21,777 nt of DNA from positions 1 to 21,777 of the forward strand of contig DASZNC010000048.1 of NCBI GenBank assembly GCA_035551615.1, read 5' to 3'. Position 1 is the stretch's first letter. The number at the start of each line of letters is the position of its first letter. The DNA comes from JAKCDU01 sp035551615. GTDB taxonomy: Bacteria > Actinomycetota > Acidimicrobiia > Acidimicrobiales > Palsa-688. Shown piece by piece: positions 7,215 to 13,821 of this stretch. The notes beneath the pieces are model-generated. The model was given only the letters and a program-made list of their open reading frames with translations. It did no database searches and was not told the origin of the DNA. Both the position numbers and the translations under genes were made by a program.

Positions 7215-7237
7215 CCGTGCACCTCCCACACCGCTAT

Positions 7238-7265
7238 GACGGCGTGGCTGACCATTTCGGTTCCC
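7238..7265 (-). promoter_or_regulatory. ECF-type promoter of the sigma/beta-propeller operon
   Basis: Read on the minus strand, GGGAACC (7265-7259) is followed by 17 bases and CGTC (7241-7238). This matches the GGAAC / CGTC pattern of actinobacterial SigE-like ECF promoters. Transcription would start near 7231, giving a leader of about 17 bases that contains the GGGAGG ribosome site and leads into TTG 7214. The fit supports both the TTG start and positive autoregulation. Confidence 0.6.
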
Positions 7266-7313
7266 GCCGTCGCATATTTGGGGGAAATGCGGTGAGCGGG
7301 CCCGGATGTCCCG

Positions 7314-7342
7314 TTGCCGTGAGCCGGTGGAGCAGACACAAT
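7314..7342 (+). promoter_or_regulatory. Candidate housekeeping promoter for the acidic two-module gene
   Basis: TTGCCG (7314-7319) and CACAAT (7337-7342) are 17 bases apart, each matching four of six consensus positions. They lie 31 bases before ATG 7373. An AGGGGAAGGGG ribosome site follows at 7355-7365. The divergent ECF promoter lies 50 bases away. Confidence 0.4.
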
Positions 7343-7372
7343 CCAGGTAGGCACAGGGGAAGGGGCACCCAA

Positions 7373-9526
7373 ATGGTCATGACTGCGGAGACCACCAAGT
7401 TGGTCATGTCGATCAGCGAGTCGGGCGACGATGTCGTCCTCGAGTTCACATGGGCGACCGACGGCGCCGACGACGGGGATCGGGTCACCGTCTCGTTCGC
7501 CGTCGAGACGGCCTCGGCTGACTACCCGGGCGCCGTCCTGCCGGTGGCCAACCTGGATGTCGCCGCGTCGGACGGCACCGTGGCCGTCACCATTCCGCAG
7601 GATCCCGGCGGCGAGCGCCGTCACCTGGAGGACGAACAGGTCTCCGACGAGTGGGTCGTCCGGGTGGTGGTGGGCGCCGAGGGTCAGACCTACGGCCAGG
7701 CCCTGATCAAGTGGTCGTACGAGCGGTCCGGGCCCGAACGCCTCGACAACTGCACCATCGTCGACCTGGGCGGTGTCGAACACCAGATGGCGTCGCTGGT
7801 CACTGACAACGCCTACGACGTCGAGGGCGAGGAGATCGAGGCGGACGTCGAGCCGCTCGACGAGGTGGCCGACCTCTCCGAGATGGTCAAGTCCATCGAC
7901 CTGGGCGCCAAGACGAGCATCTTCGGCCGCAAGTCGACCGAGGTCGTCGAGGAGGAAGAGGAAGACGAGGGCGACGGCGCGCTGACCGGCCAGGTCGACG
8001 GCGACGAGGACATCGAGGACGGGGACATCGAGGGCGAGAGCACCGAGGACGATGAGGGCGACGATCTGGCCGGCCTCCTCGAGCTCTCGGAGATCAAGAA
8101 CGACGTCCTCGAGAACGCACTGGCCAAGCTGAACCAGATGCAGGTGACCGACGACCTCGAGCAGATCATCCACGAGCTCGAGAACCTCGACCTGAAGCCG
8201 CAGTCCGAGGACGGCACGGCGACCGACGAGGAGATCGAGGAGATGATCCGGCTGCTCGAGGCCTTCGATCCGGGCGCCGAGTCCAAGCTGGAGGAACTGG
8301 AGGAGATCCTCCCCGACCTCCCGCTCAAGAAGATCGACCGGATGGTGGAGGTGCTCGACCTGGAGCCGCTCAGCCTCAGCGACACCGAGGTGAAGAACGT
8401 GCTCACCGCCCTCACCCAGCTGAAGCAGATGGACGACAAGACCGACAAGGTCGGGCGCAGCCTGCTCCAGACCAGCATGAAGCTGAAGGCGGACGATCTC
8501 GAATCACTGCGGGTGATGGCGCAGGGCCTCGACTTCGACAGCCTCGACATCGAGGAGGAAGAGGAGGAGGGCAGCGGCGAGGTCACCGAGTTGGGCGAGA
8601 TCAACAACGAGGCGCTCGAAGAGGCGCTCAACGTCCTGCGGGAGATGCAGGTCTCGGCCGACCTGGATGATCTGCTCCTGGAGCTGAAGGGCTTCGAGCT
8701 GCCGGAGCGGGAGTCCGAGGAAGGGTTCCAGCTCAACGATCAGGACCTCGACGAGCTGCTGAACCAGCTGGCCAGCTACGACCCGGGCGCCGAGTCCGAG
8801 ATGAAGGAGCTGGAGGACGAGCTGGGCGACCTGCCGCTGCAGCACGTCGACAAGGTGGTGCAGACACTCGACCTCGACTCGCTCCGCCTCGACGACAGCG
8901 AGGTCAAGGACCTCCTGTCCGCCCTCGGGGGGCTGAAGAAGAAGGACGAGAAGACCAACAAGGTCGGGCGGAAGTTGCTCCAGGCCAGCATGAAGCTGAG
9001 CACCGACGACCTGTCCAGCCTGCGTGACCTGGTCAAGGACCTCGATCTCGGTGCCCTCGGGCTCGAGTCCGAAGAGGCCGAGGCCGAGGACGACGACGAC
9101 GGGCTGGACGACCTGCGGGCCGGCGCCCAGCAGGTGGACAAGGCGGCGGTGGACCGCACCGTGGCCATGACCTGCCAGGACTGGGACGGCATCGCCGACC
9201 AGATCGCCAAGGACAACTACCGCAAGATCAACGCCCTGAAGAACGGCCAGGGCCTCAGCATCACCGTCTGCCGCCAGTACATCCTGGTCGGCGACGACTG
9301 GGGCGACAGCTACACGACCTCCTTCTCCGAGAACCTCCGGGGCGACGGAGGGGACTGGCCCGTGAAGAAGGGCACCGTCGAAAAGGGCGTGATCGTCGTG
9401 GAGAAGAGCTCCGGCGTCTTCGACAAGGGCAAGCTGCTCTTCACCGGCATCACCTCGAGCGCCAACCGGGACGCCGTCAAGGCCCACATGGCCAAGAACT
9501 CCAAGAAGGAGTGCGTCTTCAGCTAG
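7373..9526 (+). CDS. Very acidic protein with two 169-residue helical modules, family unknown
   Basis: 717 residues, no signal peptide and no membrane helix. Residues 1-130 look like a beta-rich N-terminal domain (LVMSISESGDDVVLEFTW; WVVRVVVGAEGQTYGQALIK). Residues 185-236 are a Glu/Asp-rich linker. Residues 238-395 and 407-563 are two copies of one helical module. Shared motifs are EIxNxxLExAL, DPGAES, DLPL, SEVK/TEVK, KVGRxLLQ and DDLxSLR. A second acidic linker follows, then a C-terminal domain (about 590-717) with CQDWDGIADQIAKDNY, ILVGDDWGDSYTTSF and a final KKECVFS. ATG 7373 has AGGGGAAGGGG seven bases upstream. ATG 7379 is possible but spaced worse. It is divergent from the sigma operon. 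I recognise no family; a scaffold or binding protein is a guess. Confidence 0.85.
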   Translation: MVMTAETTKLVMSISESGDDVVLEFTWATDGADDGDRVTVSFAVETASADYPGAVLPVANLDVAASDGTVAVTIPQDPGGERRHLEDEQVSDEWVVRVVVGAEGQTYGQALIKWSYERSGPERLDNCTIVDLGGVEHQMASLVTDNAYDVEGEEIEADVEPLDEVADLSEMVKSIDLGAKTSIFGRKSTEVVEEEEEDEGDGALTGQVDGDEDIEDGDIEGESTEDDEGDDLAGLLELSEIKNDVLENALAKLNQMQVTDDLEQIIHELENLDLKPQSEDGTATDEEIEEMIRLLEAFDPGAESKLEELEEILPDLPLKKIDRMVEVLDLEPLSLSDTEVKNVLTALTQLKQMDDKTDKVGRSLLQTSMKLKADDLESLRVMAQGLDFDSLDIEEEEEEGSGEVTELGEINNEALEEALNVLREMQVSADLDDLLLELKGFELPERESEEGFQLNDQDLDELLNQLASYDPGAESEMKELEDELGDLPLQHVDKVVQTLDLDSLRLDDSEVKDLLSALGGLKKKDEKTNKVGRKLLQASMKLSTDDLSSLRDLVKDLDLGALGLESEEAEAEDDDDGLDDLRAGAQQVDKAAVDRTVAMTCQDWDGIADQIAKDNYRKINALKNGQGLSITVCRQYILVGDDWGDSYTTSFSENLRGDGGDWPVKKGTVEKGVIVVEKSSGVFDKGKLLFTGITSSANRDAVKAHMAKNSKKECVFS
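8084..9061 (+). repeat. Internal duplication of a ~507-bp (169-codon) module
   Basis: Copy 1 begins at 8084 (LSEI) and copy 2 at 8591 (LGEI), a period of 507 bases. The proteins are clearly homologous throughout, and most so from DPGAES to the end of the module. The DNA has diverged, so the duplication is old and both copies seem under selection. Confidence 0.75.
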
Positions 9527-9538
9527 CGGGCCGGACGG

Positions 9539-10609
9539 TCAGGGTGGTGCCGGGAGCGTGGCCAGGTCGATGACGGCGGCCAGGTCGCGCCCGCCATCGG
9601 AGCAGGCCCGCTGCCGATCGGCCCCGGTGCCGCCGGACAGGATGCGCCGGACGCCGGCACCGACCCGCTCCTCGTCGCCGGCCATGGCCAGCACCGGCGC
9701 CAACCGGTCGAGCAGCTGGCCGAAATGGTCGGCCGCCGCGGTGGTGCTGCCGTCCGCCGGGTCCATCAACCGGCCGCCGATCCCGTGCCGGGCGGCCAGC
9801 CAGTTCGCACCCCGTAGGAACTCCGGGCGCAGGTCGGGGTCCGGGTCGGTAGAGGTCAGCGCGTCCAGCACCAGTGCCCTGACCAGGCCGGCGACGGTGA
9901 CCGCGTCGTCCACACTGAGGCACACGTCGGCCACCCGGACCTCCACCGTCGGGAACGTTCGCGACAGCCGGGCATCCCAGTAGACCATGCCCTCGTCGAT
10001 CATGACCCCGCCGGCGACCAGCTTGTCGACCACATCCCGGTAGCGGTCGTAGGACCCGAAGCGGGCGGTGACGCCGGCGCTCGGCCAGCGCACCCACTGC
10101 TCCGAGCGGAAGCTGGCGAAGCCGGTGTCCCACCCCTCCCAGAACGGCGAGTTGGCCGAGAGGGCCAGCAGGGACGGGAGGTGGCGCCGGATCCGGTCGA
10201 CGACACGCACCCGGTCCTCGTCGTCGGTCACCTCGATATGGACGTGGCAGCCGCAGATCAGCTGCTCCCGGGCCAGGACGATGTTCGTACCGGCCACCGC
10301 CCGGTACCGGTCCTTCTCGGTGAGGAGCCGGCCGGCCTCGCCGATCGGGCCCGGATATGTGCCCGAGGCCACCACCGAGGTCCCCTCGTCCCGGGCGGCG
10401 GCGGCCACTGAAGCGCGTTGCCCGGTCAGGCGATCGGCCAGCTCGGCGAGGGTGGAGCAGGGCTCGGTGTTGATCTCGATCTGGGCCCGGTGGAGCTCCT
10501 TCTCGGCGTCGGCGCCGGCCACGACCTGCTCGACGCGGGGAGCCGGACGGCCGGTTTCGGCGTCGACCAGGAGGAACTCCTCTTCCACTCCGACCGAGGG
10601 AACTTTCAT
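9539..10609 (-). CDS. ybdK: YbdK-type carboxylate-amine ligase (glutamate-cysteine ligase family 2)
   Basis: 356 residues, the normal family length. Motifs: GVEEEFLLVD (7-16), the ATP/metal-binding Glu cluster; IEINTEP (44-50); CGCHVHIEV (119-127); LLALSANSPFWEG (147-159). The family uses ATP to join glutamate to an amine by a gamma-glutamyl bond; E. coli YbdK has weak gamma-glutamylcysteine activity, and the true substrate is often unknown. The protein is cytoplasmic. ATG 10609 lies 12 bases after the stop of the PuuD-like gene. No ribosome site is visible, so translation may be coupled to the upstream gene. The pairing of a gamma-glutamyl ligase and a gamma-glutamyl hydrolase suggests one small gamma-glutamyl pathway. 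The gene symbol reflects family membership, not a proven function. Confidence 0.9.
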   Translation of the reverse strand: MKVPSVGVEEEFLLVDAETGRPAPRVEQVVAGADAEKELHRAQIEINTEPCSTLAELADRLTGQRASVAAAARDEGTSVVASGTYPGPIGEAGRLLTEKDRYRAVAGTNIVLAREQLICGCHVHIEVTDDEDRVRVVDRIRRHLPSLLALSANSPFWEGWDTGFASFRSEQWVRWPSAGVTARFGSYDRYRDVVDKLVAGGVMIDEGMVYWDARLSRTFPTVEVRVADVCLSVDDAVTVAGLVRALVLDALTSTDPDPDLRPEFLRGANWLAARHGIGGRLMDPADGSTTAAADHFGQLLDRLAPVLAMAGDEERVGAGVRRILSGGTGADRQRACSDGGRDLAAVIDLATLPAPP

Positions 10610-10621
10610 ATGACGTTGTTA

Positions 10622-11308
10622 TTACCCGGCGGCGATCAACCAGTCGAACAATGCCTGCTGCTCCGGCCACCGGGTCAGGCACTCCGGGTGCCACTGCACG
10701 GCCAGGACCGGCCGCCCCGGCCGTTCCACCGCCTCGACGGTGCCGTCCGGCGCAGTGGCCGTCGCCCGCAGGCCGGCGCCCAGGCCGATAGCCGCCTGAT
10801 GGTGAATGCTGTTGACGCCCAGCTCCGTGACCCCGACGATTCCGTGCAGGAGGCTGTCGGGCACGATCTCGATCTGGTGGACGATCTCGGTCCGCCGGTC
10901 GGGCACCAGGTGGGGCAGGTCGGTGACGTCGGGCAGGTGCTGCACGAGCGTGCCACCCAGCGCGACCGTCACCACCTGAGCGCCCCGGCAGATGCCCAGG
11001 ACGGGGACGGATGCGGCCAGCGCCGCCCGGACCAGTCCGATCTCGGCCGTGTCGCGCACCGGGTCGATGCCGCCGCACTGCTCCGACACGGCCTCGCCGT
11101 AGTTGGCCGGGTCGACATCGCCACCCCCGCTGACGAGCAGTCCGTCCAGCCGTTCGATCATGGGGGCCTCGGGCACCGGCGGCAGGATGACCGGCCATCC
11201 GCCGGCGGCCGTCACCGCCGCCACGTAGCGGTCGTCGAGCTGGTCGAGGGCCCGCTCGTTGTCGGCGGTCCGACCGCAGGTGATGCCGATCAGGGGGCGG
11301 CCGGTCAT
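10622..11308 (-). CDS. puuD: Gamma-glutamyl-gamma-aminobutyrate hydrolase family protein (class I GATase fold)
   Basis: 228 residues. The nucleophile Cys107 is in LGICRGAQ, with His207 and Glu209 in QWHPE completing the triad. SGGGDVDP (60-67) and VNSIHHQA (165-172) are typical of PuuD rather than of synthase-linked amidotransferases. The family cleaves gamma-glutamyl amides such as gamma-Glu-GABA in polyamine breakdown. No other puu gene is in the window, so the substrate may differ. It lies 12 bases upstream of the YbdK-like ligase and 51 bases after the DUF1345 gene, all on the same strand, so it is probably in one transcript with the ligase. The start ATG 11308 has only an AGGGG directly abutting it, a poor site. 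Confidence 0.88.
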   Translation of the reverse strand: MTGRPLIGITCGRTADNERALDQLDDRYVAAVTAAGGWPVILPPVPEAPMIERLDGLLVSGGGDVDPANYGEAVSEQCGGIDPVRDTAEIGLVRAALAASVPVLGICRGAQVVTVALGGTLVQHLPDVTDLPHLVPDRRTEIVHQIEIVPDSLLHGIVGVTELGVNSIHHQAAIGLGAGLRATATAPDGTVEAVERPGRPVLAVQWHPECLTRWPEQQALFDWLIAAG

Positions 11309-11359
11309 CCCCTATTGCTACCCGAAGCCGCCCTCACCTTCCGGTGCCGGCCCCGCTCG

Positions 11360-12022
11360 TCAATGGGCCAGGCCGGCGGCGATGTTGATGGTGGCGGCGA
11401 TGATCACGGTGCCGAACAGGTAGGACAGGAGGGCGTGGCGCAGGGCGGCCCGGCGGATCGATTTCGTCTTCAGGTCGGTGTCGGAGACCTGGTAGGTCAT
11501 GCCGATGGTGAAGGCCAGGTAGGCGAAGTCGCCGTAGGTGGGCTGATCCTCCTCTTTGAAGTCGACCGCCTTCGCCGGGTCCCGGTAGTACAGGCCGGCG
11601 TAGCGGAGGGTGAAGACGGTGTGGACGATCCCCCAACTGGCGATGATGGTCGCCACCCCGGCGATCAACAGCAGGACCTTCTCGGCACCGCTGCTGTTGG
11701 CCGCCTTGAGCACGCCGAGGACGACGGCGGCCAGGGTGGCCACGCTGGCCGAGAGCAGGAGGGTGTCGGCGATGGGGCCGTGGGGGTCTTCGGCCGTCGC
11801 CATCCGCTGCGTCTCCTGCGGGCTCATGCCGGCCACTCCGCCCCACGTCACCGCCAGCCAGATCACCGCGGCGACCACCCACACGATCAAAGGAACCGCC
11901 TGCCACGGCACCCACACCCACGCCACGGCACCGGCCACGGCGCCCCCGCCGGCACCCAGGCCGACCCGGCCCAGCCGTGACACCCGGATCACCCCCCGAC
12001 GTCGTACCCGGCTGTCACTCAT
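11360..12022 (-). CDS. DUF1345 membrane protein
   Basis: 220 residues with about five membrane helices (near 23-40, 43-62, 86-105, 116-136, 197-216). The family hallmarks are HTVFTLRYAGLYY (134-146) and FAYLAFTIGMTYQVSDTD (166-183), matching DUF1345 proteins of unknown function. ATG 12022 is preferred over ATG 12040: GGTAGGA lies upstream of 12022, while nothing resembling a ribosome site precedes 12040. An Arg-rich N-terminus (SRVRRRG) fits a cytoplasmic start. It is followed after 51 bases by the PuuD-like gene and preceded by a very GC-rich gap after the deacetylase gene. Confidence 0.88.
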   Translation of the reverse strand: MSDSRVRRRGVIRVSRLGRVGLGAGGGAVAGAVAWVWVPWQAVPLIVWVVAAVIWLAVTWGGVAGMSPQETQRMATAEDPHGPIADTLLLSASVATLAAVVLGVLKAANSSGAEKVLLLIAGVATIIASWGIVHTVFTLRYAGLYYRDPAKAVDFKEEDQPTYGDFAYLAFTIGMTYQVSDTDLKTKSIRRAALRHALLSYLFGTVIIAATINIAAGLAH

Positions 12023-12044
12023 CCTGTCAGTCCTACCCATGGGG

Positions 12045-12156
12045 CCGGTTCGCGCTGCGCCCGACCCGGGTGTCCGGCCGGGGGAGACGGGGCGGTAGGC
12101 CCGACCGGCGCTGCGCCCGACGGCGCGACCGGCGCTCGCCCGGCGCCGCGGCCGGC
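12045..12156. repeat. Extremely GC-rich gap with short direct and inverted repeats
   Basis: The gap after the deacetylase gene contains several copies of CGACCGGCGCT- and CGCTGCGCCCGAC-like words (for example near 12050, 12101 and 12126). Their inverted combinations could fold into GC hairpins. No T-run is present. It may attenuate readthrough into the DUF1345 gene. Confidence 0.35.
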
Positions 12157-13713
12157 CTAGAGGTGCTGGCCGGCGAGGAAGTAGCCGCTGCCGGTGGGGG
12201 CGGAGGCGATGGCGTAGAACGTCTGGCCGGGGATGCCGGTACCGCTGCCCGACCCGCGGAAGTGGGCGTCGCCGAAGCTGAATATGCCGCCGTCGGAGGC
12301 GGCCAGCCAGTAGCCGTCGTTGTCGGTGGTGGGGGCGATGCCGACGATCGGTTTGTCGAGGTGGACGCCGCCGGTGGAGCCGTGGAAGTGGGCGTCGCCG
12401 AAGCTGAATATGCCGCCGTCGGAGGCGATAAGCCAGTAACCGTTGCCGTCAGATGTGGCGGCCATGCCGACGATCGGTTTGACCAGGTGGACGCCGCCGG
12501 TGGAGCCGTGGAAGTGGGCGTCACCGAAACTGAAGATGCCGCCGTCGGACGCGACCAGCCAATAACCCTTGCCATCACTGGTGGCGGCCATGCCCACGAT
12601 CGGCTTGACCAGGTGGAAAGCGGCCAGTGATCCGTAGGTCTTGGCGTCTCCGTGGCCGAAGACCCGGCCGTCGGCGGTGGTGGTCCAGAATCCCTTCCCG
12701 TCGGCCGTCCGGGCGAAGCCGGTGTAGGCGGTGGGGGACGCATCGTCACCGGCCGGCAGTTGACCGATGGCGGACGCCACCGATCCGTAGGCGTACACCG
12801 CGCTGTGGTGGTTGCTGCCGCAGATCGATACGAACGTGTAGCCCTTGGCCTTCAGTTGGGTGATGATCCCGGGCAGGGCCTGGATCGTCTCCGTCCGGGG
12901 GCCGCCGGCATCGTGCATGTCGACTACTGCGCCGGGAAAGGCGGCGCCGACCACGCGGGCGACGATGGCGGCCGAACCCGGGTTGGTCCAGTCCTTCGGG
13001 TCGACCGAGTAGCTCATGGTCGTCAGGCCCCGTTGGCCGATCTGGTCGAGAGCCGCCTGGTTCCAGGCGTTGTAGGGCGGCCGTACACAGGTCGGGGTGA
13101 TCCCCGTGAGCTTCTGGACCTCGGTCTGGGTCTGGTCGATCTGGTACGGGAACTGGGACGGGGCGACGGTCGTCAGGTCCGGGTGGCTCCACGTGTGGTC
13201 CTCCACCGGGTAGCCGGCGTGGGCCACCATCTGCACGTACTGCGGGTAGGCCGCGGCGTTGCGCCCGATGTCGAAGAAGGTGGCGGCCACGTGGTACTTC
13301 TGCAGTACGGCGAGCACCTGCGGGGTCTGCGGCCCCGGCCCGTCATCGAAGGTGAGGGCGATGACCTTCTGGCCGGCGGTGGCCGCCCCGCCGGGCGCCT
13401 GATCGGTGTAGAACGCCGGTTTGAAGTTGGCCCCACCGGTGCTGGACGCGGCATCAGCGGCATGCGGCGGCTGGGAGGTGCGGCTCGGGCGGGTCGTCGT
13501 CGGATCGACATAGAGCCGGGCGTTGGTCGTCGGCCGGGGGGCGGCCACCGAGGAGGTGGTGGTGCTGTCCGGCGCGCTCGTCGCCCGGGTCCCGGTCGGA
13601 GCGACCGGCGCCGTGCTGGTCGGGGTTTTCTTGGCGCTGGTCTCCACGACGGCGCCGACCGTCGACGCCGCCGCGACCGCGACCACCAACCCCCAGAGCC
13701 ACTTTCTATCCAC
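12157..13713 (-). CDS. Secreted or anchored NodB polysaccharide deacetylase with C-terminal SDGGIFSFGDA repeats
   Basis: 518 residues. Residues 7-25 are a signal or anchor helix after MDRKW; 30-90 are a Thr/Pro-rich spacer. Residues 115-295 are the NodB domain: TFDDGP (121-126), HTWSHPDL (173-180, metal ligands H173 and H177), RPPYN (211-215), DPKDW (238-242) and DMHD (265-268). All five family motifs are present, so it is probably an active metal-dependent N- or O-deacetylase for peptidoglycan or another wall glycan. Residues 370-495 are three 42-residue repeats (KPIVGMAATSDGKGYWL then SDGGIFSFGDA), preceded by a degenerate unit at 328-369. Such repeats are common on exported Acidimicrobiia proteins and probably form a propeller or a binding module. 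The start codon is GTG 13713 with no good ribosome site. It lies 108 bases after the LysM/NlpC gene. Confidence 0.9.
   Translation of the reverse strand: MDRKWLWGLVVAVAAASTVGAVVETSAKKTPTSTAPVAPTGTRATSAPDSTTTSSVAAPRPTTNARLYVDPTTTRPSRTSQPPHAADAASSTGGANFKPAFYTDQAPGGAATAGQKVIALTFDDGPGPQTPQVLAVLQKYHVAATFFDIGRNAAAYPQYVQMVAHAGYPVEDHTWSHPDLTTVAPSQFPYQIDQTQTEVQKLTGITPTCVRPPYNAWNQAALDQIGQRGLTTMSYSVDPKDWTNPGSAAIVARVVGAAFPGAVVDMHDAGGPRTETIQALPGIITQLKAKGYTFVSICGSNHHSAVYAYGSVASAIGQLPAGDDASPTAYTGFARTADGKGFWTTTADGRVFGHGDAKTYGSLAAFHLVKPIVGMAATSDGKGYWLVASDGGIFSFGDAHFHGSTGGVHLVKPIVGMAATSDGNGYWLIASDGGIFSFGDAHFHGSTGGVHLDKPIVGIAPTTDNDGYWLAASDGGIFSFGDAHFRGSGSGTGIPGQTFYAIASAPTGSGYFLAGQHL
12229..12606 (-). repeat. 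Three 126-bp tandem repeats in the deacetylase gene
   Basis: Three in-frame 126-base units encode the 42-residue repeats. The first two (in gene order) and part of the third share long identical stretches at the DNA level, which points to recent duplication or gene conversion. A fourth degenerate unit precedes them. Confidence 0.8.
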
Positions 13714-13723
13714 GATTACCCAC

Positions 13724-13739
13724 GCCGGCCGGGGCCGGC
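13724..13739. promoter_or_regulatory. Perfect GC hairpin directly before the deacetylase start
   Basis: GCCGGCC (13724-13730) and GGCCGGC (13733-13739) pair perfectly around two bases, ending ten bases before the GTG start at 13713 on the minus strand. There is no T-run, so it is more likely an RNA structure or protein site affecting translation than a terminator. A GGAACC just upstream of it, followed after 16 bases by CGTG, is a weak ECF-promoter look-alike. Confidence 0.4.
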
Positions 13740-13821
13740 TGGTTCCTTACTTTCTGTCGGCGTTGCTCGGGCGGGGGGCGGGAGCGGGGAGAGGGTTGTT
13801 CCTTTGACCGTTGCTAACGGC

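Noticed and set aside
9519..11198. A 559-codon minus-strand frame spanning the PuuD-like and YbdK-like genes
   Set aside because: It lies in another phase of the same strand, is Arg/Pro/Gly-rich and has no domain, while the two overlapped genes carry clear active-site motifs.
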